Part shown: piece by piece, positions 1-9,690 of the stretch
Numbering within the stretch: position 1 is the stretch's first letter
How the letters are laid out: every line of letters starts with the position of its first letter
Assembly (NCBI GenBank): GCA_033220425.1
Contig: CM065648.1
Coordinates: 4,712,001-4,776,000 of the forward strand
Length of the DNA: 64,000 nucleotides
Reading direction: 5' to 3'
Origin: Lepraria neglecta
Taxonomy: Eukaryota; Ascomycota; Lecanoromycetes; Lecanorales; Stereocaulaceae
Made by a program: the position numbers and the translations under genes
Notes under the pieces: generated by a model
The model's database searches: none
What the model saw: the letters and a program-made list of their open reading frames with translations, nothing else
What the model was told of the DNA's origin: nothing

Positions 1-2
1 TG

Positions 3-878
3 GTCAAGTTCAGGAACTTGACTGGGATTGATACACCAAGGAACATCGCAGGAGACTACCGTCCGCGGCCCGCCAAAAACATTGGCATCTATTCTCGCGT
101 TGTCGCCGAAGAAACCAAGACCAGATACCAATACTACATCATGGCGTCCATTATCGAGGTATCCTTCTTGGGCCAGATCGTTGTCGCAGCAACTCTTACT
201 GCGCTCGGCGCTGCAGACGCGTCCCATATTGCCATCACAGTTCTCGGAAGTGTCAATACCGTGATTGCAGGGGTGCAAACGTACCTGAAAGGGCAGGGAC
301 TGCCGAATCGCTTGAGGTTGTATGAATTTGGATTGAGAAAGTTGAGGGAATACATCGAAGACCGCGAGAGAGATTTCAGCGACGCAGATTGCAAGTTGAA
401 CGTCGATCACGAGATCACCGACATTGCCGCTATGTATAGGGCCGTGAGGCAGACTGCAGAGGATAATACCCCGGACACGTACCTACCGATGGCTGGGGCA
501 GGGAAAAAGCTGCTAGGAGATAATGACAAAAGGGTGGCGGATCAGGAGAGCACTGGGCTTGGTACTGGGTTGCTAATGAATGGATCGGGGGAGAGTGCAG
601 CAGAGGCCGGCCCTTCGAAATCTACCACTACACCAGAGGCTACGGAACAGGCAAATGGTCAAAAGCCTCCTGCTGAGCCAGAAGCGACAGGACAGCCTAA
701 AGCCGAACCAGCAGAGTCAGCGGGCTCCGGTATTGGGGGACCAGCGGCTGCTGAACCCGAAGAGTCAGCGCCAGCAACTGAATCAGCGCCGACGGGCACC
801 ACTCCCAACGAAGAAGGCGAGACTGAAGAAGCACCGCTCTTGCAATCTGATGGCAAGGCCGCCACCGGCAAGGATTGA
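3..878 (+). CDS. SLATT-type two-TM protein with Pro/Glu/Ser/Thr-rich tail (5' partial)
   Basis: The frame is already open at the left window edge, so the start lies outside; about 291 residues are visible. An aromatic/basic segment (NIGIYSRVVAEETKTRYQYY) leads into two hydrophobic stretches separated by a few residues, then a helical segment rich in Arg and Glu (LRKLREYIEDRERDF). This layout fits the fungal SLATT family (SMODS and SLOG-associating two-TM effector), which is predicted from comparative genomics to act at membranes in conflict or self-recognition responses. From about residue 165 the protein is low complexity (Pro, Glu, Ser, Thr, Ala) and likely disordered. No partner gene such as a SMODS nucleotidyltransferase or SLOG protein is visible, though anything left of the window is unseen. 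Family assignment is by pattern; the function is inference. Confidence 0.7.
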   Translation, partial: VKFRNLTGIDTPRNIAGDYRPRPAKNIGIYSRVVAEETKTRYQYYIMASIIEVSFLGQIVVAATLTALGAADASHIAITVLGSVNTVIAGVQTYLKGQGLPNRLRLYEFGLRKLREYIEDRERDFSDADCKLNVDHEITDIAAMYRAVRQTAEDNTPDTYLPMAGAGKKLLGDNDKRVADQESTGLGTGLLMNGSGESAAEAGPSKSTTTPEATEQANGQKPPAEPEATGQPKAEPAESAGSGIGGPAAAEPEESAPATESAPTGTTPNEEGETEEAPLLQSDGKAATGKD

Positions 879-1010
879 TCTGTGCGATTTCAAAGAAGTG
901 TCGACCTTCGAATGTCATATAATAATATTAAAGACTTTCTATCTCTTATTACGTTGTATATCTGCGCAGAAATAAACAATCACGCCGCTCAAATAACTCT
1001 AACGCTCTAG

Positions 1011-2462
1011 CTAGAATGAACGGCGCCGCTTCAACATTGCCCTATCTACAGTCCATACATCCTCCTGCGGAGTTGGAAGCGGCGGCCCGCGGATTCTGTG
1101 CCAACGATCAATTTTCTTGCGATTATTCCCACAGCCTAACGCACTTGCACTGTCTGATATCTCAACGGTCGTCGCATCCCACTCGTCCATCTCCATATCT
1201 TCACAGCCACAATCACTTCCTTGAGGTATGATATCCGACCTCCAGTCCTCAATAGAACTCCAGTCACGAGTAGCTAAATAGGAGGCCATGTGCTCCGTAG
1301 ATGTACTCTCCTCATATCCGGACGCAAAGCCTAACGACTCCTCAGCATAAGTCGACTCGGTCAGACCGAGCGCTCTTGCTTGTGCACATGCTTCGTCATA
1401 CTCTGCCTCGATGTCAATCAAGGCACCAGTCAATTTTTGTCCATATACGAGTTCACGACGATCAAATTCGCTTCGGGAACATGTGTATGTGCCAGCTTCC
1501 ACGGCTTGCTCGTATCTTGCTAGATTCTCGGCGCCCTGGCGGGCTTGGTCATCGAATTGAGCTTGAACATCTGCCAGCGCCATCCGGCGGTTGTAGAGGT
1601 CGTCCAGGACTTCTTGACGTAGGAAGTCCTCCGGACTGAGTTCGGGCTCGTTGTCACCCATCGAGACTACCGAATCATGCTGTGGAGGACTCGATTCGTC
1701 TCCTTGTTCCTCCTCTTCGTCCTCAAGGATAATGGGTGGTGGTGGCTGAGGGGCTCTCAGAATGTTGGCCTTCTCCATTGCTGTCTCTAGGACATATCGT
1801 GAATGGTCTCTGCACAGCTCAATTTGTCCCCGGCTATGGCTAGTCTCTTGCTCTAGCTTGGCTATTCGCTGGCGAGCTTTGAGCAGCTTGGACTCCTGTC
1901 GATCTAGTGTATTTTGGAGTTGACGGAGGCTCTCTTCTGATCCCTGGACCTCTGGTAAACCTAGGGAGTCTTTCATCCTCTCTATCGATGATTCGAGGTT
2001 ACGAGCATCCATTTTCGTATGGTGCAGTGGCCCTTGCAGGTAATCCAGTTGTCTTATATGATCAGAAAGATCGTTAAGTGCCGTTATCAAGTTTTCTGTG
2101 AAAAACAGTGCCAGACAGTCTCTTGATCCGTCATTAGCCACGAAAAATCGTGCATCGCCTAGGGTATATTGTGGTGGTTGTGATTGAAAGCTATCAGACT
2201 TGAAGCTATTTCCACGTTCAAGCCGAGCACGTTTTGAAGGAGAAGGAACATCATCCTGTTCCCAGCCTTCTGAACCATTTCGCATATGCCCCAAGTGCGA
2301 CTGATCCTTGCGTTGGTGATTGTCTGATGAGTGAGCCACACTTGATGACTGTGACGCATTAACCAGGCCTCCCTCCCTTTGCCGATGGTTCATTGCCTGC
2401 ATTCTACCCAATGCCTTATTGTATGTTTTCTGAAGGAAGTCGCGCATGTTGTTAAGCTCCAT
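1011..2462 (-). CDS. Uncharacterised coiled-coil protein (483 aa)
   Basis: This is a single uninterrupted frame of 483 residues starting at an ATG (2462) and ending at 1011. I do not recognise a family. The N-terminus is basic and polar. Residues about 125-235 are heptad-like and charged (DRQESKLLKARQRIAKLEQE), suggesting a coiled coil. An acidic low-complexity stretch follows (ILEDEEEEQGDESS), then a second helical region at about 275-370. There is no signal peptide or membrane segment. It lies convergent to the SLATT gene with about 130 bp between stop codons. The long open frame, charged helical composition and in-frame ATG support a real gene. A structural or scaffold role is only a guess. 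Confidence 0.7.
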   Translation of the reverse strand: MELNNMRDFLQKTYNKALGRMQAMNHRQREGGLVNASQSSSVAHSSDNHQRKDQSHLGHMRNGSEGWEQDDVPSPSKRARLERGNSFKSDSFQSQPPQYTLGDARFFVANDGSRDCLALFFTENLITALNDLSDHIRQLDYLQGPLHHTKMDARNLESSIERMKDSLGLPEVQGSEESLRQLQNTLDRQESKLLKARQRIAKLEQETSHSRGQIELCRDHSRYVLETAMEKANILRAPQPPPPIILEDEEEEQGDESSPPQHDSVVSMGDNEPELSPEDFLRQEVLDDLYNRRMALADVQAQFDDQARQGAENLARYEQAVEAGTYTCSRSEFDRRELVYGQKLTGALIDIEAEYDEACAQARALGLTESTYAEESLGFASGYEESTSTEHMASYLATRDWSSIEDWRSDIIPQGSDCGCEDMEMDEWDATTVEISDSASALGCGNNRKKIDRWHRIRGPPLPTPQEDVWTVDRAMLKRRRSF

Positions 2463-3032
2463 GACTGTAAAATAGCCGGGTTGGCCGAGAATATGTTAGG
2501 CAATGTTAATGTGTTGACTCCTTTTTGGCCAGTGTATAACATGGGGTTTCTGCCGATGTTCTGTCAAGGTCAAACATGTCATTTCAAATAGCAGGTGATC
2601 TTTATGCAAAGGTACTTTGAATGAAAATCCAATCTTTGTCCTTTCGAGCTTTCATCCAATCCATTGTTCGCCTTTGCGTGGAACAACAAAGCGTGTGACG
2701 GTAACGCATTCTTATATCAACAAAGCATGGGGGAAAACTGGTCAAGTGCACGCCGACTTATTGATTACCCTTGCACTGCTCAAGGAGTGTCCTTGTTGTC
2801 TATCCAGCAGCTTCCAGACTCAATAAAGATCGCAATGTTCAATGCGTTGTGTTGTTCACTCTTGTTGTTCATAAAGCTTTATTTCGCGGAAACGAACAAA
2901 GCCTGCGGGCCAGCGTATACACATATAATTTACTTTCCGTTCTGTATAACCGTTATCTCCTATAAAGAAGCGGTAGAAGATTCGGCTGGATTCTGGACTG
3001 CACTATATGCAACTCACTTTCTGAATATCACC
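2463..3032. other. Intergenic stretch, no gene seen
   Basis: This lies between the start of the coiled-coil gene (minus) and the DUF6590 gene (plus), so it should hold both promoters. Short open frames occur but lack family resemblance or splice-supported extensions. Confidence 0.5.
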
Positions 3033-3936
3033 ATGTTTACTCCAAATAGAATGGCAAGAGATGATCCGAGAGGCGGCACCAGGTCCAGGCGTGCGCCAAT
3101 GGCAGAGGTTGACATTTCAGGCAGCTCTTGGGGCGGTCAGTTCTCCATGAATACATTGACAATTGTTACTGAATGCTGACTACCAACCAGCTCCGCCACC
3201 AATTCCAAGACTCCCCGGACCGCGGCCTACACCGAGTAATGCAAGTTTCCGTTCGAGCTATACAAGCTACGGTAATCAATCTGGATGGAAATCCATGGAT
3301 CAATGTCATCCTGAGGACTATCGAGAATTCCAAAAGCACGAATTCAAAGCGGGGACAATCATACGGGCGTACATACATGAGGAAGACTTCAATTATAAAC
3401 AGCCTAGACCATTGATGGACCCGACGAGAGCGAGACTGTCGAATATTGATAATGGACCCAAATCGCATTTATCGTTCACGGATCAATGGGGCACGATTTA
3501 TTCGGATAAGAGGTATATGATTGTGGTGGCGGCGTATGAGGCTCATTATCTTGTCATCCCCCTTTTTGTGAGTATCCATTCCTACAACAGCCATCTCTCA
3601 AGGCCCAAATTATCGTTCCTCACAGTGATCGATGTGCTAATTCAGGTCATTCCTTAGACCAATAGCGGTAACGGCCTTTCTCGCAAAAGCGGCAAAGCAG
3701 AATATGCATCTGTCAACGACCATCGCTATCGGGAGAGCTTGAGGGAAGCACCGAATCTACTCGAGACTGCCATGCTAAAGCCCGCTGTAAGGCGCTTCCC
3801 AAATAATAGCGTCGCACATCTGGCGTATCCTTTATCGAGACGTTATAATTTACGCGTTGCACATCAGGGAAAATTGAATGAGGAGAGTACTAAGACTTTG
3901 GTGAAAGTCTTTCGTGAGCTCATGCAGGACGACTGA
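3033..3936 (+). CDS. DUF6590 domain protein (three exons)
   Basis: Exons are 3033-3135, 3191-3567 and 3658-3936. The first intron has donor GTCAGT and acceptor ACCAACCAG; the second has donor GTGAGT and acceptor TCCTTAG. Frames join cleanly (phase 1, then phase 0) into a protein of 252 residues. The C-terminal two thirds match the fungal DUF6590 pattern: an F-x-x-G-T-I block (HEFKAGTIIRAY), the core strand RYMIVVAAYEAHYLVIPLF, then T-N-S-G-N-G-L and an S-V-A-H-L-A-Y-P segment near the end. The N-terminus is Pro/Ser/Arg-rich and probably disordered. DUF6590 proteins are expanded in Pezizomycotina and have no established biochemical role. The domain call rests on recognised motifs; gene structure is inferred from splice signals. 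Confidence 0.75.
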
Positions 3937-4652
3937 GGTTTGAGGTTTGCCATTGGGCTTAGTGGAATACTGACATGAGTCTAGTCTTGGGATCCGGCGG
4001 TTTGTCTTGTAGAAACTGGTGGAGCCATGAAGCGTAGTCAGAGTTTTCTATTAATTTCTAGGTTAGTTATTTTCATGATACTATAAGGTAGTACCATAAG
4101 TTTCGCGCCGGCTACTCCAACCTTCTTCTTGTTTTGCCCCGAATTAGGCCGTTTGTATTTTGAGCTTTCGACTTTGCGGGACTGTACTTTTAGCTATTAC
4201 CGCAGTGGATTCGCTCCTAAGTTTACTAGGCAGGTTATAGACGCCTGTACGGAATAGTTGCTTAATATACATAGACTCGTAGTCAAGCAGCGTCCAGGGC
4301 TCTAGGGGGTGCGTTCTGGCGGCGTTGGAGGGCTTGGGGTCAGGTATAACGTGGCCGATATCGTCAGAATTGCGATTATGAGGCATAGTGAGTATTTGGA
4401 CGCGTTATAGTGCTTTCTGAGTGCTTAGGAGTCATAAAAGTTGAAGAAATTGGAGTTGCAGCTAAGCCGGTTGAACCTCGGCAGCCCCCTGAAACGAGGT
4501 GCTTGGCAATACAGCGGATAGAATAGACGGCCCAAACTATTGCCCACAATGCTCATCAGGTCTCCAGAGTTCCGATCCATCGACCCGGGAGGTTTGGCGG
4601 AACAAAGAAGCCCGAATGGCGAATTGGAGGCAGAATACAGATGCATTCAACT
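3937..4652. other. Intergenic stretch, no gene seen
   Basis: No frame here has family resemblance. Short open frames around 4144-4720 look random. Part of this stretch may be the lost 5' end of the following HET pseudogene. Confidence 0.4.
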
Positions 4653-6306
4653 ATGGTTTTCTTAGACGTTGTGGCATCTGCAGAACTTCTTTGGTCACTC
4701 TGCCAACTCAATTTTGTTAACATTCCATCTTCCACGCGAACTATTATTCTACCGTCGAAGACGTCGGGGTTTGAGGCGATACAATCAAGAAACCGTGAAG
4801 GTAACGAAGTCACCGAATGACTGATCATTAAGCATAGCTAACATGTAGCAGAGGACCTTATCCATCTACTTGAGTTCCGCAAAACGTTCTTTGATGAGGA
4901 TTCCACAGGTTCTAAAAGTGCCCTTCTCTTACCTGTTTATTGGCTTCTACGTTGTCTCAAAAATCATAAGGAATGCGGTGATAAAGAGGAGAGAACACGT
5001 CTGCCAAGGAGGCTTGTAGCCGTTGGACGGATTGACGACAACAGGGTAGCTCCTCGCCTCGTCGAAAACAGGGAGGGCCAAATGGGGACTTATCGCTGGG
5101 GTCAAAAGCCTGTCACTCTTCGCCGTGATAACATCTCTTTGTTCAAGCAAGGGATTCCTTTTGCGGGACTTTCTGTGACTATTCAGCAAGCCATCAAACT
5201 TGCAAGTCGCCTTGGATTTGAATATATCCGGGTGGACGCATTGTGCATCATCCAAGACTCCGACGCAAACTGGGAGGCGGAAGGCGCCGAGATGGACAAA
5301 GTTTACTCCAACCCTGCTTCCACTATTGCGGCAATAGACGCGTTTGACACCTCAGACTCATTTCCGAGGGGAATATTCACCGTCCGGCGTCTGATGGAAG
5401 CAGGACGGAAATGGCGCCCAAAGGGATTATTGGACACACGTGGATGGGCGGCACAGGAACAGGAGCTTTCACGCCGGATACTGAGCCTCACTGACCATGG
5501 CATCTTCTAGACCTGTAAGAAGTGGAATTGCTCCGAGTTCTACCCAGCCGGGATTCCGGCCGACTCTGAACAGACTTGGAACTCCATACACAACGTGCAA
5601 GCCTGGGCTTCAGACCCGACCCACAGTTATGGATATGAGTTGTGGCATGAACTAATCATGGACTATATGAGACGAGACCTCTCCAAGGAGTCTGACCGTC
5701 TTGTTGCCATCAAGGGCATCGCGTCCTTTTTCTCTAGCCATCTCCAGGGTCAACTATTCGCCGGGATCTGGCGGGTAAATTTCCAAAAAGATCTACTCCG
5801 GCATCCTCTTAGAAAGAGACCTTATAAAACATCCCAAGCGCCTAGCTAGTCTTGGGGTTCAGTCTCTAGCTTCGTCCGTTACAAAGATTCCGAGACTCAT
5901 CTTGCTTCGGTCGAATTACTAGACATTCGTGCTGTTGATCGTGGAAGAGGGTTATTTTCGGGATCTATCACTCTTAAAGGCATATTGATCCCCGCCCGTC
6001 TGCAGCGATTCAGGGTTTTCTTTGTTGAGATGGAAACTGCCAGCGAAGAAGGTCCGTGCTGGAGCCCGGACGATGAGAATGCTGAGTACGATAGCGGCTT
6101 CGTCCTCCACATGGGCAATTGTGGACTCTGCCTCGTTCCAGAGGACCACAGAGAGAAAACTTTTAGAAGGAATGGCATGTGTACGTATCGGGATGATAAT
6201 CTTCCAAGAACGTTGGGACAAAATTTTCAACTACAGACGCATATTCGGAAACGGACGGCCAACACGTAAGTGGATAGATAACAATAGAGCCATTACCATA
6301 GTGTAG
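4653..6306 (+). pseudogene. HET-domain (heterokaryon incompatibility) pseudogene
   Basis: An intron-like gap 4801-4848 (donor GTAACG, branch GCTAAC, acceptor ATGTAG) joins a possible first exon to a long frame. From about 4890 this frame gives a HET pre-domain (LLRCLKNHKEC, LPRRLVAVG), then the HET core: RWGQ, LGFEYIRVDALCIIQDSDANW, MDKVYSNPASTIAA and RGWAAQEQELSRR. The frame is broken by TAG at 5508-5510, where the family has Trp (DHGIF-stop-TC), and by TAG at 5847-5849, again at a family Trp (PS-stop-SWGSV). Near 6175 the readable sequence moves from this frame to the +1 frame, which carries the usual C-terminal ITIV ending at 6306. HET proteins trigger cell death on fusion of unlike individuals. 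This copy should be non-functional. The exact 5' end is uncertain. Confidence 0.8.
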
Positions 6307-6411
6307 TAAAGCCAGTTGTTACCCATGAATTACTAGCTATACACTCCGTTATACTGTGCATAACGTATCACGTGATTATTAGCACCAGAAGCTGCTCAAT
6401 TATTCAACATT

Positions 6412-6881
6412 TTACCACTCTGCCAGCGCTACGGCGGAAGAAAGAGAGTGAGGATGCTCAGTACCTAGAACTTGGTTACGTGATTGGACATACTCCGCCA
6501 TAAGCTTAGTGGCCTCTATTTTTCTGCCTTGCTCTTTCATAGTAAATACAAGATTGTTTATACTGGTCAGCGTAGAAGGATGCTCTCTCCCAGCACCCTC
6601 CTCCTCGTCTCCATCACATACACGTCTATATTCTCCGCCTCCGACCATCGACCTTGATTTCGGAACGTCGAAGCCAGATTACCTATACTGGTCAGTATGT
6701 GGGGATGCTCTTCTCCTAGCACCCTCTTAGTCGTCTCCGGTGGTAGACCGAGAGGTGACCAACATGAACGATCAAGGAGCACACCGATGTCACCATCATC
6801 GACACGACATGACATGACTCCCACCGGAAACATTGCACAATCTTGATCCCCACCAATACTTTCCGATTTGCTTTCTACCAC
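6412..6881 (-). pseudogene. Kinesin-light-chain-type TPR repeat fragment, frameshifted
   Basis: Reading from the right, one frame contains KRVLGEEHPHILTSIGNLAS and the linker RNQGRWSEAE, typical of the 42-residue TPR repeats found in fungal NLR-like and kinesin-light-chain-like proteins. It loses register at about 6600 (METRRRVLGE, then nonsense). The repeat resumes in a different frame (EHPSTLTSINNL, then RNQVLGTEHPHSLSS and ALAEW), which resembles the normal C-terminus of such proteins and ends at 6412. Only two to three repeats remain and no NB-ARC or effector domain is present. This is a decayed 3' fragment. It lies next to a HET pseudogene, and HET and TPR domains are often linked in fungal incompatibility genes; whether they were once one locus is inference. 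Confidence 0.7.
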
Positions 6882-7641
6882 TCATAAACCCCATCCTTCC
6901 ACACAAGTTTCCCCACATCCTCATCTCTCTTTCCATCCAGAATGCTCAACATAAATTCCCCAGACACACTCGCCGGCCCAGCCTTTCCCCATCCACTCCT
7001 CAACTCTTCACTCGTTCCCCTCAGGTTAGACACCACGAAACCTAGGGACATCGCAAACACTTTCAATCCCTTCTCCGCAAACTCAATATGCTCTCGAACG
7101 CAATCATATTCAACGCCGCCTTACTCACGTGGTACGCACCCCCATTCGGCGGCTCAGGTGGCTTCTCCCTCTTGCACTTGAGTCGCTCAACTTCCCGTCC
7201 GAATGAGCCGGCACCGCTGGACACGAAGATCGAATACGGGTTTGATGATTTGAGGAGGAGTGGGCGGAAGACATCGGCAACGACGGCGGGGCCGATGACG
7301 TTCGTGTCCATGATCGCTCTGAACCTTGTATAGACATCAGGATCGCCGTTTCCAACGGCGGCATTATTGATGAGTGCATCGAGGTAGCCGAACTCCTTCT
7401 CGACGAAGTTGCGGGCGCGGGTGATGGAGGCGCCGTCAGTGACATCGAGTTGCACAGCTGAGAGGCGGAAAGTGCTGTTAGTCTTTTCTGCTTCGACCTC
7501 TGATTTGGCGGTTTGGGCTTTGGAGAGGGAGCGGGCGGCTATGATAACGTGGTAGTCGGTGGATGTAGAGGTGAGGATTTTGGTGGTGGCTAGACCGATG
7601 CCGGAGTTGGCGCCGGTGATGAGGACGACTCTGGGGGACAT
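6875..7641 (-). pseudogene. Short-chain dehydrogenase/reductase with one frameshift
   Basis: From ATG at 7641 the frame encodes a classical SDR: nucleotide-binding VLITGANSGIGLATT, the strand LDVTD, the NNAAVGN motif, the catalytic Ser region SIFVSSGAGSFG, and YHVSKAALNM with catalytic Tyr and Lys. It then runs into a stop at 7063. The expected downstream block (EKGLKVFAMSLGFVVSNLRG, ending KDGVYEW) is present in another frame down to 6875. The shift lies near 7085-7095, in a segment with no usable splice donor. A single indel, real or from assembly, explains it. An intact protein would have about 255 residues and reduce or oxidise an unknown carbonyl/alcohol with NAD(P). Apart from the shift every SDR motif is intact, so the break is recent or is a sequence error. 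Confidence 0.75.
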
Positions 7642-8566
7642 GGTTGGGATTTTTTGAGTTTATAACTTGAGATGTTATTTGCTTATGTTGGTCAAAGGAC
7701 CTATCTCAATGCTTGGGAGTGCCGGGTGTAGTTGTCATGCTCAGGCTTGATGGACACCATGTTACAGTCTTATAGTATCATTGTCGTCCGGGCAGTAGAG
7801 GTACTGGATGTAATTGTGTGGACCATTAACGGATGAAAGCCTGAAAAGCCCGCACGGGAATAGCCCTCTCACAAAGGCCGCAAAAGCCGAAAAGGCGAGC
7901 TAGTTCTGATCGGGAGAAACCCTGCGAGAGGGCCAGGAGTATGATATACAAGAGCAGCCTCGTATACTGCAGGCTCGTTCCCGACTCGCTGTCCAGTACA
8001 CGTAGCGACGGACAACAATTTTGGAGCAATGGCACCTGCATAAGCTCCAGACGTGAGGGGAATTGAAAAGCGTGGAAGGTGAAAGAGCCCAACGGTATCA
8101 AAAGATGTTAGGGCCGCTTACGTGCCAAGGTATTTTGATCGTTATTCGGACTTTCCGGATTTCTCCCAAATATACCTTTTTATGCCTTCTAAGATCACTA
8201 AACTAGCTCCTTCCGCCGTGCAAACTCCTATCGACTAGCTTTTAATCATTGAGGCAATATATATGTGCGTCCAATACAAGGGTCGAGTTTTGGATTGTAC
8301 GCCGGACCACATCTGGTCGTACATAGGAGCAGCTTTGGAAATGGCATCCTTGCATGGATCAAAGTGATCGAGCGTAAACTGGATCACGCCCACGGTAATT
8401 TTCAATAACAACGGTATTTATGCGTAGAAGAATGGGCCAAGATCATTAAGGCATGCTTCACCCGTCAGTCAGTGTTGTGCGTGGAGGGCGTAGAGCCTTG
8501 CAAACCGAAGTACCTTGACTAAATTTCATCACGCAGGGCGTTTCACCACGCGGTGATGGGGTTTAG

Positions 8567-8660
8567 AATTGGAGGGGGAGTGCCAGAATTGGAGGGAGGG
8601 ATGCCAGAATTAGGCACGAGGGCGCCAGAATTGGAGGGCGTGCCAGTTCTGGAGCTGGCG
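8567..8660 (+). repeat. Short direct repeats around GCCAGAATTGGAGGG
   Basis: The core (T/G)CCAGAATTGGAGGG occurs about three times with variants (one reads GCCAGAATTAGGC, one GCCAGTTCTGGAG) at 20-28 bp spacing. It is a small degenerate array in intergenic DNA with no visible function. Confidence 0.5.
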
Positions 8661-8929
8661 AGCCAGTGTTAGGGGTTTGCCATAAGACGAACCACGGAAA
8701 CGCAATGAGAGTTTTAGATGTGGGTTTTTCGATAGAAATAGGTTTCATCTGAAAATTAAAGGTCGAACATCCGATTGGCTCTCTCGATTTACTGGCCGTT
8801 CTTAAGACTCAAGATTCGCATACCTTTTTCTCCGTGTGTAAAGCGCCGATTAAATGTCCATACTCCGGTCAAGTAATCTAGACCGTGTGTCAGGGAGAAG
8901 AAGCGAAAGAGCTCTCTATGCAGTTGTTT

Positions 8930-9350
8930 TGAATAATGTATTGAATATATATGATGATGAGAAATCTATGGAGCAAATTCTGCATATAAGCATGCGCCAA
9001 GCCAGTGCTGAGATGTACGGCATAGTAGACTGAGATATGCGCCCATGAGGTATACATATATGCATGTAGAACCAGATCGTGATACTAAATATAAATCTAG
9101 ATATATAATAAAATAGTCTTAGTAAAAGAGTCTATATAGGAAGCTATTCGGGATAAATAACTAAATCTAGTAGAATAGTTAGCGTATAAGAAATAGATCT
9201 AAAGTATATCGGAATAGTACCGAGCGGTTATCCAAAATGTTCTAACTCTCGACGTTCTAGAGTATGGTAGGGTAGCGTTTATATATAGCTTTAAACTCTA
9301 CTATATTTAAAAGGTTTTAAATATACGTAGTATTAGTAGCAGACGAAAAA
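8930..9350. repeat. AT-rich block, RIP-like composition
   Basis: This stretch is markedly richer in A and T than its surroundings, with many TA dinucleotides (runs such as AAATCTAGATATATAATA and TCTAGTAGAATAGTTAG) and stops in every frame. That is the composition left by repeat-induced point mutation of an old repeat in ascomycetes. No terminal repeats or coding remnants could be recognised. Confidence 0.4.
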
Positions 9351-9690
9351 GAGCAGAGTTGCACATGATTTTCTACTAGCGCTCGCTTAATCCGTCATTT
9401 TAAAGGACTCCTACCAGTACGTGTGGTAGGCCAGAAAAAAGTGAAGCAGCGGTCGGTCGAGAGGTGCCATTGACTCAACGCCTGCATTTTGACGCCTTTT
9501 TCCTTCTTCAATTTGTAGCAACCCTGACGCAGGTAGGCGGCCTCCTTCCACCCCTCTTAAGACCTGTCATCGTGATGTATGAATTTATTTTCCGGTGGGC
9601 TGAGCCAGTAGGTATGCCAGGCTGAATGGACAAACGCAGTTGATTTGGCAATGTGCGTTCTCCATCTCAAAGAAGTCCATGTCTGCCACA

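Larger units (their letters stand above)
7642..9690. other. Gene-free stretch of about 2 kb
   Basis: No convincing gene is seen. The stretch holds the SDR promoter on its left, a short direct repeat at 8567-8660 and an AT-rich block at about 8930-9350. A 91-residue minus-strand open frame (7826-8101) has no family features and is probably chance. Confidence 0.5.

Noticed and set aside
7826-8101. 91-codon minus-strand open frame
   Set aside because: No family features, no splice-supported extension, composition not clearly coding.
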